The notes: generated by a model not told the origin, from the letters alone. 64,000 nucleotides of DNA from Morinoia aosen (GCA_030386875.1 CM059574.1:2425934-2489933), one strand, 5' to 3'; counted from the stretch's first letter, positions 11,221 through 22,783 are shown. Numbers and translations: made by a program.

Positions 11221-11480
11221 TTCGTGTGTACTACAAAATCACAAAATCAGTGATCTCCTAGTTAGAAACGATATTTCCAGATCCGGAGTCAGTGACCTTG
11301 GCAGAGGGAATGTGATTTTTCAGTTCGAATGTAACAGGATAGAACGCAAGTCTTTTAATAAATGTTGCATTGGCTGACTAGGCTGACACTGAAGCTAAGA
11401 TTAACCTCGCACAAACATCAAGGTTCCATTTTTAATTATTTCAGTGTTGATCATAACTGTAAGCCCTCAAATGAAGATCT
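11221..11480 (+). pseudogene. Penelope-like element ORF, 3' portion of remnant
   Basis: Right after the hAT end the translation picks up as the downstream linker of the same Penelope protein: KISDLLVRNDISRSG, then SDLGRGNVIFQFEC, close to the family pattern S-N-L-(V/L)-x-R-N ... D-L-x-R-x-N-V-V-Y-x-F-x-C that leads into the GIY-YIG domain. The nuclease itself is not readable beyond about 11400. The frame of the left half (ending in KLRV) continues sensibly into this half when the hAT element is ignored, which is good evidence that the two were one gene. Confidence 0.7.
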
Positions 11481-11599
11481 GTGCTCAATGCCAAAAAAAT
11501 TGTTTAATGTTGTAAAATGGAACATATTCAAATAAAAGAAGTCATAAACTTCAACCTAGCCTCAACGAAATCACAAATATTTTTTTTTTGTTATAAAAT

Positions 11600-11780
11600 A
11601 GTTCAATAGGACTGCGGCTACCTCCAGTAGTTCATTCATTTTGCCTCTATCTCTGGTGCCGTTGACATGCGAATATCTGGTGAGCGTTAATAACTAGTCA
11701 TCTGCAATTTCAATCATATACAAAATTACCATACCTAGTCTTCTCGCATTGTGTCCTAGTCATATTTGTTATACCAATAG
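11600..11780 (-). repeat. Right inverted flank of old Penelope-like element
   Basis: Reverse complement of the segment at 5500-5700. Together they bracket the PLE remnant and date the flanks as part of that element, not of the hAT insertion. Confidence 0.6.
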
Positions 11781-12277
11781 TTTTGTTCTTTCTAATCTAA
11801 CCTAAATTAGGGATTATCTTTGTACTCTAACATGTGTAGAACAATTGAAACACAAGCAATTCGATATTTTTCTCTCACAAAGTTTTTTTCCAGCCAGTAT
11901 ACCCTGATTAATGAAATGAGTAAAGCTACTGATATCAGTGATATGGAACCTAAAGCGAAGAATAAACTTTACAGACCTATGCGGTGAGGAGTGAGGAGCA
12001 TTTATTCTTACTAAAATTTGACCAGGAAACTATAAAAGGTATTTCTTACTAAGAATATTCATTGTTGGATAGAAATCCTATACTTGATATCCAACTATTT
12101 TTTTTCAACAGAATCAGTTAACTGGGATGGAGGAGAGGCAAGAGACCCGTCACTTATCTTCCAGCTATCACTTGGGCATTTGAAAATTGTGCGCCAGCCC
12201 TTGACGAGCAAGTTTCACTCGAGTTCGATGTAAAGACAGAGGGTGTATTCTAAGATGAAGTGTCACAGAAGGTTTAG

Positions 12278-12500
12278 ACCCCTCAGGGCATACAACTCTC
12301 ATATCCATGGGAACTAGCGATCCCAGGGTAATTTCTGAGGCCCAGCTGAAGATAAGGTAGGCATTCCTTTTGATTTCATATGCTTTTGTTTTACTACCGA
12401 TCAATTTTTTGCAGCTTTCTACTGAAACTTTCGTTGTTCATTTAGTTCTTCTATAACTTCTATCATGTTTTATAAACTTCTGCGTATCTTGTTGATTCTG
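12278..12500 (+). mobile_element. Old, diverged SINE-like copy
   Basis: CCTCAGGGCATACAACTC, then CCATGGGAACTAGCGATCCC and AAGATAAGGTAGGCATTCC, follow the order of the family's 5' half (see 61397-61777) at clearly lower identity. The T-rich remainder also tracks the family to about 12500. The overlapping minus-strand ORF (12168-12404) is a chance frame. Confidence 0.6.
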
Positions 12501-13043
12501 AAAACAAGGTGTGTATACACGCCTTGCTCATAGATTTCCCGTTTGCTTAACGTTCAAATTTGTGTGTTCCGTCTTCCACTCTTTACAACGCATTAATATG
12601 GCTAGGAAGGCTTATCCTAATATTCTAGATTTGGCTTAAATATAGGATTAATTTTAATGAAGTATTTTAGTTATACCTATTTTGGGTGCTCAATGCCGAT
12701 CGTGCTTAGCATTTTCGCAAAAAAATTAATGAATAAATGACTTAAATGTCAAAACATGTTTTAATAACTGCGAGTCCATTATGTGATCGTAGAAATAAGA
12801 CCAGCGCAGTCTATGCTGTCAATGGACAGGTGTGCTGAATTTTCGGCCAAGATGAGCCGGAATTTTGTTTGTTCATATAATTGACAGGAGTGAGCATTTG
12901 AGTGTTTACCAAGCTTTGTCATTAGAAACTCTCTGCCACGCTCAGCGAAGTTGTCGTTTTGAAGAACAACACTCAAACATTTATTACATACTTGATTGCT
13001 GCTCTTCTAAACGACCACTTTCGGCGACAAAAAAAACTTAGGC
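12501..13043. other. Unassigned interval
   Basis: No repeat or gene identified. The minus ORF 12779-12976 lies here without recognisable motifs. Confidence 0.35.
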
Positions 13044-13182
13044 CGCGCATAGCCAATATATATCGCCTCTAAGCGACCCTCAAATATAAATGCATATAAG
13101 TATATTATATATATATTATATATGTATTATATTATATTTGAGGGTCGTCGTTTAGAGGCGATAAATCTCGGATGCGCGAGGT
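13044..13182. repeat. Long hairpin with AT-rich loop
   Basis: Arms of about 45 bp (GCGCATAGCC...GACCCTCAAATATAA and its imperfect complement ending ...GATGCGC) flank a loop of TA-rich repeats. The arm contains GAGGGTCG...GGCGATATATA...GGC, which matches the internal part of family X near 59960, so it is probably a rearranged piece of that family. Confidence 0.7.
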
Positions 13183-13446
13183 CGAAAGATTTTTAAAGCC
13201 AAATTCAAGGATGACCATCCGCGAGTCATGTGCGTATCGCCGGTGAAATGGGTCGAGCAGGGACGTAGCATGGACTTAGCATGTATGATCATCGCGGACA
13301 GCCGCGTACGTATCTGAGCCAAAAAGTTTGTCCTCAAGTGTACATTTCGCCTACGCATCGGAGGCGATTTACCGATGTTGCGTCCCTTAGGTTCTTCCTT
13401 GCGCGGCCAAAACACATCGACGATACGTCCTCGATTTTCAATTGGG
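13183..13446 (-). repeat. Family X terminus next to satellite array
   Basis: The segment ends with the complement of TACCCAATTGAAAATCGAGG and, read on the minus strand, continues GACGTATCG(T/C)CG(A/G)TGTG as at 59925. Its partner end is not in the window. The satellite array begins within a few bases of this terminus. Overlapping ORFs on both strands (13152-13511, 13281-13595) show no protein motif. Confidence 0.55.
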
Positions 13447-16400
13447 TAAGATACGATTTTCTCCGCGTTCGACCTAAGAATGGCCGAAAACGTGCTTATT
13501 TGCTTTGTCAACCGCGGAATTGGCAGAATCAGCAGTTTTCACCTCTGTCGACTGGGCAAGCTGCAATGGACGTGATTTTACTGTATTCGACCTAGGAAAT
13601 AACCTAAGCCGCAATTTTCACGGCATTCGGCCTAAAAAGGCCCAAAACGCTCTTATTAGCTCTGTCGACCGTGGAATCGGTTCAAGACGCACTTTTCACC
13701 TATTTCGATTGGGCAAACGAAAATGAACGTGATGATTTTCACCGCATCCGACCTAGGAAACAACGTAAGTTATGATTTCAACGGCATTCGACCTAACAAA
13801 GGCCAACAACGCGCTTTGTTGCTCTGTCGTCCGTGGAATCAGTATAAGATACACTTTTCACCTCTGTCGACTGGGCGAACGGCTATGGACGTGATTTTAC
13901 TGTATTCTATCTAGGAAACAACCTAAGACACGATTTTCACGGCATTTGACCTAGGAAAGGCCCAAACGCACTTATTACTCTGTCGGCCGTGGAATCGGCT
14001 ACTGATGCACTTTTCATCTCTGTCGCGAGGGGAAGAGGAAAAGGACGTGATTTTCACTGTATTCGACCTAGGAAACAACCTATGGTACGATTTTCCCAGC
14101 ATTCGACCTAGGAAAGGCCCAAAACGTGCTTTTTAGCTCTGTCGATCGTTGAATCGACTGTAGATGCACTTTTCACCTCTGAATAGTTGGCAAACGAAAA
14201 AGGAGGTGATTTTCACCGTATTCGACATAGAAAACAATCTAAGACGCGATTTTCACCGCATTCGACCTAGGAAAGTCCCATAACGCGTTTTTTTTTAGCC
14301 CTGTCGACCGTGAAATCGGCTAAACATCCTCTTCTCACCTCTGCCGATTAAGTAAACTGAAAAGGACGTGATTTTCACGGCATTCGCCCTAGGAAAGGCC
14401 CTCAACACGTTTTTTAAAGCTCTGTCGACCGTAGAAGCGGCTCATAAAGCGCTTTCCACTTCTGTCGACTGGGCAAACGAAAAAGTATGCGTTTTTCACC
14501 GCATTGGAAGTTGGGAATAACCTATGACGCGATTTTCGCCGCATTCGACCTAGTAATGGCCTAAAACGAGTTTTTACCTCTGTCGACCGTGGAATCGGCA
14601 AAAGAAGCACTTTTCACCTCAGTCGACTCAGTAACCGGCAAAGGACGTGATTATCACTTTATTCGACCAAGGAAACAACCTAAGACCCGATTTTCACGGT
14701 ATTCGCCCTAGGAAAGGCCCTTAACGTTTTTTTTATAGCTCATTCGACCGTAGAATCGGCTCAATAAGCAATTTTCACCTATGTCGGCTGGGCAAACGAA
14801 AAAGTACGCGATTTTCACCGCATTGGACGTAGGAAACAGCCTATGACGCGATTTTCACCACATTCGACCTAGTAAAGGCCTAAAACGCGTTTTTTACCTC
14901 TGTTGACCGTGGAATCGGTTAAAGATGCACTTTTCACCTTTGTCGACTGGGCAAATGAAAATCAACGTAATTCCACAGCATTCGTCCGCCGAAACAACTT
15001 ATGATGCGATTTTCACGGCATTCGACCTAGGAAAGGCCCAAAATGCGCTTAATAGCTTTGTCGACGGGGCAAACGGAGAAGAACGCGATTTATACCGCAT
15101 TTGACCTAGAAAACAACCTAAGACGCGGTTTTAACCGCATTCGACCTAGGAATGGGCCAAAAGGCGCGTTTCTACTCTGTCAACCGTGGAATCGGCGAAA
15201 GGTGAACTTTCACCTCTGTTGCGTGAGGAAGAGGAAAAGGACTTGATTTTCACTGTAATCAACTATGAAACAATCTAGGAGGCGACTTTAACAGCATTCG
15301 ACCTAGGACTGGCCCATAACGCGCTTTTCTACTCTGTTGACTGTGGAATCGGCGAAAGAAGCACTTTTCACCTATGTCGACTGAGCAACCGGCAATGGAC
15401 GTGATTATTCGCGATTTTCACGGCATTCGATCTAGGTAAGGTCAAAAATGCGTTTTTTCGCTCTGTCGACCGTAGAATCGGTTAACGATGCACTTTTAAC
15501 CTCTGTCGACTAGGCAAACAGGAAAGGACGCGACTTTCAAGGCATTCGACCTAGAAAAGACCCTGAACGCGTTTTTTGCTCTGCCGACCGTGGTATCGAC
15601 TCAAAAAGCACTTTTCATCTCTGTCAAGTGGGCTAACGGAAGAGGACGCGGTTTTCACCGCATTCGACCTAGGAAACAACCTAAGACGCGATTTTCACCG
15701 CATTCGACCTAGGAAAGGCTTACAACGCACATTTTAGCTCTGTCGACCTTGGAATCGGCTGAATATGCACTTTGTGACTTAAGTCAGCCAGGCAAACGAA
15801 AATGAACGCGATTGCACCGCGTTCGATTTAGGAAATAACCTAAAACACAATATTAACCGCATTCGACCTAGCAAAGGCCCAAAACGTAATTTTTTGCTCA
15901 GTCGACCGTGGAATCCACAGAAGATGCACTTTCCACCTGTCTCGAGTGAGGAACCGGAAAAGAACGTGATTTTCACTGTTTTCGACGTAGGAAACAACAT
16001 GAGACGCGATTTTCACCGAATTCGATCTCGGAATAGCCCATAACGTTTTTTTTCGCTCTGTCGACGGCAGAATCGGCTTAAGATAAACTTTTCACCTCCG
16101 TTGACTGGACAAACCGAGAAGAACGAAACTTTCACTGCATTCGACAAAGGAAACAACCTGCAACGCAATTTTCACCGCATTCGACCTAGGAAAGGTCCAG
16201 AACGCGCTTTTCAGCTCTGTCGACCGTAGAAACGGCTATAGATGCACTTTTCACCTCTGTTTAGTGGGCTAATGAAAAAGGACGTGATTTTCATTGTATT
16301 CGCCCTATAGAAAACAATCTAAGACGCGATTTTCACCGCATTCGTCCTAGGAAACAACCTAAGACGCGATTTTAACCGAATTCGACCTAGGAAAGGCCCA

Positions 16401-16853
16401 ATACGCGCTTTTAGCTCTGTCGACCGTGGACTCGGCATAATATGCACTTTTCACCTCTGTCGACTGGGCGAACTGCAATGGACGTGATTTTACTGTATTC
16501 GATCTAGGAAACCACCTAAGACACGATTTTCACCGAATTCGACCTAGGGAAGGCCCATAAGGTGCTTTTTAGCTTTGTCGACTGTGGAATCGGCTAATGA
16601 TGCACTTTTCATCTCTGTCGCGTCGGGAAGAGGAAAAGGACGTGATTTTATTTTTATTCGACCTAGGAAACAACCTAAGATTCGATTTTTACGGCATTCG
16701 GCCTAGGAAAGGCCCAAAACGCGCTTTTTTGCTCATTCGACCGTGGAATCGGTTAACGATGCACTTTTCACCTCTTTCGACTATGCAAACAGGAAAGGAC
16801 GCGATTTTTACGGCATTCGACATAGAGAAGTCCCTAAACGCGTTCTTTAGCTC
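13447..16853 (+). repeat. Satellite array 1, about 160-bp monomer of four ~40-bp subunits
   Basis: About 21 degenerate monomers in direct order. The start TCTGTCGACCGTGG recurs near 13661, 13823, 13979, 14138, 14300, 14421, 14579, 14738, 14899, 15057, giving spacings of about 156-162 and occasionally 120. Within a monomer the pentamer TCGAC occurs four times, in TCTGTCGACCGTGG, TCTGTCGACTGGGC and twice in GCATTCGACCTAGGAAA, so the unit descends from a duplicated ~40-bp ancestor and the 120-bp versions lack one subunit. The short ORFs on both strands are by-products of the repeat. Confidence 0.93.
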
Positions 16854-17160
16854 TACCCAGTCAGAAATTTATCGTCTGACCGACGAAAATTTACGTCCGA
16901 ATTTACCAGTAATTACCATCTTCTTCTTCCTATAAACCGACGATATATCGTCAGAATTAGTGTCGCGAATGTCCCCTATTATCGTCCGATTTACGTTAAA
17001 TTACCGGTTTTTATCGTGAATTTTGGACGAAGACCGACGATATTAACCAGTCAATTACCGGCAGTTAAACGATTATTATAGTCGGTCTTCGTTCAAAACT
17101 CACGATAATTACCGTTGATTTAACGTTATAAATCGCTACTCTAACCACTATATTCCAGGA
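16854..17160. repeat. Array 1 right flank with inverted repeat
   Basis: Sequence rich in TTACCG(G/T) and CCGACGATA words. An inverted repeat spans about 17005-17118: ATCGTGAATTTTGGACGAAG and GACCGAC on the left, and GTCGGTCTTCGTTCAAAACT on the right. Similar words (ATTACCGGTGATTACCAG, CGACGGTAATAACGG) flank the left edge of array 2 at 37480-37725, so the arrays share flanking material. Confidence 0.6.
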
Positions 17161-18153
17161 GATTCATAAGCAGTGCAACGATTTGTCCCAAAAATAGCGA
17201 ATTGCTCCCAAAAAAATGGGCCCCACCTCGTGAAATGCGTCTGTCCAATTACCGCAAATTTGAACACTGCACAAAAATTCTGAAATAACTTAATTTAATT
17301 CAACAAGTATGTTAAACACTGTCCATATATTTCCGCAAGTTTCTTGCAAATTGCGATAATTGAACAGATTATTATTACAGGGTGAAGCCTATTGCAACAA
17401 GTAACAATGCATTATTAGAAAAAATAGTTGCAATGCTGATGAATGCTACAGTAAGAAGGCTCAAATGGTCATCTTCATCGTAGAACACGAGACTATTACG
17501 ATAAGTCTTACAAAAAATATAAAGTCATTTTGAATTGCCAGTGATTTATAAATAGGTTAAAACATTACAGATGTTCAACAAATATATTTATTTCATTTTC
17601 AGCAGCCATCATTCAAATATTGAAATAAATTCTTAAAAAAATATACTTGGCACGCAAAGAATTTCATCACAAGTTGTTTGTAAGATTCATCACTAGAAAC
17701 ACTATGATTATAACTTTCATTTGAAATTAACCACCACCACCACAAAAGGACTCATCAAGCAACCGATTACTAAGAAAATTTTGCCAATTTAATATTAAAT
17801 TCGCGCACTTCCATTCTTACACATCAAATATCTACTATGTCCAACTCTCATAACCACTACACATCTTAGTCCTTTAATTGGGATGAGGAGACGACAGGGC
17901 CCGCACTAATGCTATCGAGTCGCAAGTAGCAGAGGGTGAGGTTATCCTCCACAGCTACACCTCTTCAGAAGTAGCCCTCCACCTCCCGCTTCTGTGCGGC
18001 TCTAACGTTTGTAATTTCTATAGTATTAATTAATTCACCAGATATTCATATCATAAGCAAATAAACAACTGAAAATTTTTCAAATACAACTTTCCCGTAA
18101 AACTGGTGCTACAGTAAAGAAATTTTGGTAATGCCAATACCTCCTGTTCGATT
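17161..18153. other. Unassigned interval
   Basis: No frame or repeat end that I can support. A GGGATG-AGGAG stretch at about 17880 resembles one at 12125, the only hint of a dispersed repeat here. Confidence 0.35.
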
Positions 18154-18539
18154 AAACGAAAATAAAAGATTAGATCAGATTAGCTGTTAGTTTTAGCCTC
18201 ACCCGCAGCAATAAATGAGATCCAAAGAGAGGAAGGAGGAAGGCATCATTTAGTATGAAGTTAAGGAAAAGCGGAATCTACGCAGAAAGGGCATAGAAAC
18301 AGTAAGTTGTGGAAAAAGATTATGAAACGAGACCAAAGTTGAAGAAGAAAGTAGTTGGTGCTGAAAAACAGAACAGCATTGAACCGAAAAAAGGTTGTCC
18401 TTAACATAACAAAAACATTTTATTTAAACAAAAAGAAACCCTACCTTACTCTCAGCTCGGGGCCTGACATTGTCCCCTTGGGAGCGCTAATTCCCATAGA
18501 TGCAATAATTGTATTCCCCTGAGGGGAACGAAAAAAAAT
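18154..18539 (-). mobile_element. SINE-like retroposon, copy 2
   Basis: Near full-length minus-strand copy. Near-identical flanks AAACGAAAATAAAA (18154-18167) and GAACGAAAAAAAAT (18526-18539) look like a 13-14 bp target duplication. The tail end reads AGATTAGATCAGATTAG on the plus strand, the same AATCTAATC-type tail as other copies. Confidence 0.8.
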
Positions 18540-18825
18540 CAGCAGAAAAAAAAACAACATACATTGAGTCCTTTTTGGTACCAAAAATAGATGAACAAAT
18601 CCGACATCAAGATAGTACGAACAGTAACGACTAGTGTCAAAATTAAATTAGATTAGATTATAGGTTAGTTTAACCCTTCAACGTCAGCATTTTACTCCTC
18701 AAATGATCGTAAACATAACCACCATCAGAAGACCTACTCTGCCATCAGGGAGTGACAGGTATCAGAACAAGGATGGAGCTACCCCTCGACAGTGAATTCC
18801 GAAGTACCCAGGTAGCAAGAAATTA

Positions 18826-20525
18826 TTAGGCCAATATTGGGTTGATAATTATTTACTGACCTGAGATTGGAATCTTAGATTACAATAATAGGCTAATAAC
18901 AAGACAATATCGAAAAAAGATATATTTATTTTTTATATCAACTTGTTATTGGGACAATGTAGTAAATTTTATTATTTCTAATATTAAACTAACAGTGTAT
19001 ATATATGTACGATATTCATATATATGTAAACTATTTCATAATAATTAAAAATCTCGCAATTTAATAAAATTTGTTAAAATATAAATTATTGTTGCCCAAA
19101 TATTGGGTTGACATTGTACGCCAATAATACGGAGTAATTTGTTTAAAATGTACCAATAAAGTTAATCAATAGTTATTGCAGTCATTAATGAGTGCAGATA
19201 TATTGATAGATATCAAGAAATATGAATACGTTACAATAATATGTATATTTAGAATTACTGTGATCACAGGTTCACAGTTCTAGTTTTTTCAGCCGTTCAA
19301 TGAGTTTCGAAGGTCTAATTTTTTCAAAAAAATGCCAAAATCGTTTGTCATATGTTACTATAGCAATAAATGTCTATATATTGAATTAAGATGATATAAA
19401 GTCATTTATATAGATGATATAGATGACTTAATTTCGTAAAGAAGGTATTGAGTAGGCCTATTCCTACCATATAACCCATTTTGAATGCGTCAATCTTTGA
19501 GTAAAGCGCTTTAGCGCAATTTTTCAATCACGCATATATATGCTGCTTAGATGAACGTATATATGCTGCTTAGTACAGGTTGCCCGACCACTGGTACGTA
19601 CGTGCAACACAAAATTTGGACTACGATGCCAAAGAGGTTGCAATCATGGATTTTAGATACATTTTGAATGCAGTTTAATTCATAGTCTTGTAGTGTGTAG
19701 GTATGTGCATAGGATAACATATTTATCAGAATTATATACATTTATGGTCTATGAACCCTTCTGAATATTGATGCGATATTAGAAATTAATTATTGAGCCA
19801 AAGTGTTGTTTAAGGAAACACCTTAATATCAAGTCAATAGTGACACAGTAATGAGCTGATACTGGGAAAAAATAAATTATTACTGGGACAATATATTCTA
19901 CCAATATCCACTTGATGTCAGAAAAGAAGTATTGGGCCTGTAGTACCCTACCTTAGTTACCCCTCAAACTCAGTTCTAGACCATTTGTTTTCAGTAATTC
20001 AAGTATGTGTACATGTAAAATTATCCAAGAAAAAAGTGGGAAATTCTGCATAGTGGATAACCGATAGCAATTGCAGGAGAAGTAAGAGTATGTAACTAAG
20101 GTCGCTGCTTCACTCGCCGCAAGCGCAACTCAATTGCAAAAGCAGCAACAACTCCAGGCCTGACTAGCCAATATATTTCTAAGGAACACCTAAATATCAA
20201 GTCCATGGTGACACAATAATTAGCTAATATTGGGTTAGTGAAATTATCATTATCGGGGCCATTTGTTTTACAAATATCAACCTATCAGGAATTGAGTATT
20301 AAGCCAATGTTATTGTAGGGAACACTTCATTATCAAGTCAATATTGACACAATAATTAGTTCATATTGGGTTGATGATAATATTGTTATTGGGCCAATAT
20401 ATTTTTCTAATATCAACCGAATTTTCCAAAATAAGGTATTGCCCCAATGTTCATTTTGAATATCCAGTCAATATTGAGACTGTATATTGGCTCAATATTA
20501 GGTCAATAAATTTTGCTACCTGGGT
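18826..20525. mobile_element. CCAGGTAGCAA-ended element with internal ~130-bp tandem units
   Basis: The ends are inverted: CCCAGGTAGCAAGAAATTAT at the left, and the complement of CCCAGGTAGCAAAATTTATT at the right. Inside, words such as CAATATTGGGTTGATAA, ATCAAGTCAATA(G/T)TGACAC and TGAGCCAA(T/A)GT repeat as units of roughly 130 bp (about 18835, 19785, 20180, 20300, 20420). No protein is encoded. The element is itself split by a Y repeat at 19950-20165. Confidence 0.7.
19950..20165 (+). repeat. Repeat Y, compact copy
   Basis: About 205 bp running from TACCCTACCTTAGTTACCCC to GCTGCTTCACTCGCC and CCAGGCCTGAC. The same start and end occur at 25125 and 28362, where about 3 kb of PLE lies between them. 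This copy shows the uninterrupted state. No coding capacity. Confidence 0.75.
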
Positions 20526-20986
20526 ACACATGAGAAAACAAACTTGCAAGAAATATGATATATTGAGGCTATTCTAGAAAGAGGACCGAAAAGTCCTGAT
20601 GGGCGTTAAAGGGTTGAGCCTCCCTAACCGCTACAAAAAAAGAGCGTATTGAAGAGAGGAATGAAGAAAGCACCATTTCGTATGGTTTTGGGAATGCGGA
20701 ATCTATGTGGATGGGGCATATAAACAGCAAGTTGGGAAAGAAGTCCATGAAACAAGATAAAATTTAAAGAAGAAAGTCAGAGATGCTAAAAAACAGGACA
20801 GCAGTGAACCGGTAAGAAAAGAAAATAGATGGTCTTCCACAAAACAAACAACATATCATTTCAACAAAAAGGCTTACCTAACTCTCAGCTCGGGCCCTCA
20901 TATTTTCCCTCTAGGAGTGCTAATTCTCTTAGATACAATATTTGTGTGCCCCTGCAGAGATTTTTAAAGGCACAACGTTCGCCAAG

Positions 20987-21330
20987 TTATACACCTCCAC
21001 TCATATCACCCATCGAAAAAAAAAATGGAGGATTTTCAGAGTCAACTTGAACTTCATCCACTCCTGGTAAGGGAGGAGCATGATCAGCTGATGTCGATGG
21101 TCCAAGTAAATGAGGCGACTGAGAGACGGTCAAAGCAAGAGATGGAGAAGCAAGTAGACTTCGAGGAAGTGTACTCGCTTCCACCGGCGACACTTCTGAC
21201 TCAATCCGTCGTCTCTTTGAGCCAGCCCAATCTTTGCAGTGACGCAGGACCTCTTGGATAGCTGATGCCTTTAGTCTCTGATCTTCTTTATGCCCGACTG
21301 CAGCTAAAGCATCTGATGAATTGGAATACG
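20987..21330 (-). CDS. Candidate terminal exon, function unknown
   Basis: On the minus strand an open frame runs from about 21320 to a TAA at 20987, roughly 110 codons. It includes a lysine/arginine patch (DWAGSKRRRIESEVSP) and a serine/proline-rich part (SPHLLGPSTSADHAPPLPG). Just upstream is a textbook acceptor: TACTAAC branch-point sequence, a pyrimidine-rich stretch and AG (TTCCAATTCATCAG). The composition is more protein-like than neighbouring DNA. I recognise no domain, no upstream exon is identified, and the SINE 5' end follows closely downstream. It could be the last exon of a host gene or of an unlisted retroelement, or a chance frame. Confidence 0.35.
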
Positions 21331-21360
21331 TTAGTAATATTAACTGTGCAAATAAAAACA

Positions 21361-21639
21361 AAATAAACTAAATTAACGTTTGCCCAATGACTGTTTTAGC
21401 TACCACTGTGTTTGGAGTGAGCCAAACTAGCTCTACTTGTGATCGCAACATTGGAAATGTTGAGTGCTATCAGAGAACAAGTCGATTAACCTAAGTCTGA
21501 ATACAACACTTGATATCTGTACCCTGTTGCACAACGGGGCGGTAAAGTTATTGATAATTTATTTATAAGGTAACTTTGAGTATATCTAGGCGGTCAGATC
21601 TGAATCGAATTATTTTATACAGATAAAAACCATTAAATT
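21361..21639. other. Unassigned interval
   Basis: Short intergenic DNA, no feature seen. Confidence 0.35.
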
Positions 21640-21716
21640 GCTTATAAATTAGTAATAGCCTTCCTTACCACTTCAAAGATGTTCAAAGAGAGAAAGGATG
21701 AAAGCACCATTAGGTT

Positions 21717-22478
21717 TACCGGGTGTCCCAAAAAAACTATACATAATTTTTCAGGGTTGTAATTCAGAAACTATTGAACTTGAAAAAAATGGGAAGTCAC
21801 ATTTTGTTTCCTAACATTTGTTCCATTTCTGTACCAAATTTCAGATGAATTCATTCAATCGTTTTGTTAAGCAGTTTAGCGACCGATACTGAAAGCCTGT
21901 TCGCACACTTTTGGTAGACTTAGAATCTTATGATATTAAAACCATGATATTATTAACTTTTACTCATTTATCAAATGGAAAATACCACTAAAAATAAGAA
22001 TACCAACGAAATGTTCCTCCTATTGTTCGTTTGCTGCAAGAAGATTTGGAACATTTGCTGCAATCATCAATTTGCATCATCCGCCAATTTGCTGCAAAGA
22101 GATGCTCACGTTAGACGAGTGATGGCGAAAATGAGGAGGCGAATGCAACTGTATATTGAGAGAAACGGAGGAAACGAACAATAGGAGTAAAATTTGTTTT
22201 TTTATTTTAGTGGCATTTTCTATTTAATAAACGGTTTATAACTTTTAAAAACATTTTTTTAATAACACGACATTCGAAATTTACCAACAAAGTGCAAACA
22301 GGTTTTCAGTATCGGTAACTAAAGATAATGCTTACAAAAAACGGCTGGATCAATTCTTCCGGAATTTAGTACAGAGATGGAGCAAATGCTAAGAAACCAA
22401 ATGTGGCTTTCTAATTTCTTAATGGTTTTTGAATTATAGCCCGTGAAATTAGGTATCATTCATTTGGGACACCCTGTA
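21717..22478. mobile_element. Non-autonomous Tc1/mariner-type element
   Basis: About 758 bp flanked by TA on both sides (21717-21718, 22477-22478). The ends are CCGGGTGTCCCAAA and TTTGGGACACCCTG. TA targets and such ends are typical of mariner-superfamily elements of arthropods. It carries only a short remnant ORF and lies within SINE copy 4. Confidence 0.75.
21975..22184 (+). pseudogene. Remnant ORF in mariner-type MITE
   Basis: Seventy codons ending DAHVRRVMAKMRRRMQLYIE, then RNGGNEQ. An arginine-rich stretch followed by a short glycine-containing tail close to the right terminus is how mariner-type transposases of arthropods end (R-x-R-x-x-x-C-x-x-x-x-G-G-x). No catalytic residues are present. 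It is probably the gene's last part, retained after internal deletion; the identification is tentative. Confidence 0.4.
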
Positions 22479-22783
22479 GAGTCAAGGGAAAGTGAAATCT
22501 ATGCACAAGAGGTGTTCCCGTACACGATTCCGCGCTCACAGAAACAGAAAGTCACGTAGGAAGGTTACGAAACAATGATAAAAGTTGAAAAAGAAAATCT
22601 GAGATGCTGCAAAAACAGGACGGAAGTTGGCCAAAAAAGCTGGTCCTTGAACAAACAAAAACATCTTATTTAAGAAAAAGGGTCACTTATCTATCTGGTC
22701 GGGCTCTCAAATTTTTCCTTGGAAATGCCAATTCCCATAGATTTAATAGTTGTATCCCCCTGAAAGGAACTGATATTACAACG

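Larger units (their letters stand above)
18671..20617. mobile_element. TTAA-flanked element (piggyBac-like ends)
   Basis: Left junction TTAA followed by CCCTTCAACGTCAGCA; right junction TGGGCGTTAAAGGG followed by TTGA, a one-base variant of the same target. The inverted ends CCCTT(C/T)AACG and the TTAA target are typical of piggyBac-type MITEs. No transposase is present. It contains another inverted-repeat element (18826-20525). Confidence 0.65.
18640..20960 (-). mobile_element. SINE-like retroposon, copy 3, split by nested insertions
   Basis: The tail side (AGATTAGATTATAGGTTAGT, ending 18670) and the body (GCCTCCCTAACCGCTAC from 20618 to the GTGCCCCTGC end near 20957) join exactly to the family consensus if 18675-20617 is removed. 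The gap is a TTAA-flanked element. A target duplication for the SINE itself is not obvious. Confidence 0.75.
21640..22770 (-). mobile_element. SINE-like retroposon, copy 4, split by a mariner-like MITE
   Basis: The tail-side part (AGCCTTCCTTACCACTTCAA to GAAAGCACCATTAG) and the 5' part (AAGTGAAATCTATGCACAAG onward to TGTATCCCCCTGAAAGG at about 22765) bracket 21719-22476. Together they rebuild the family consensus. Confidence 0.75.
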
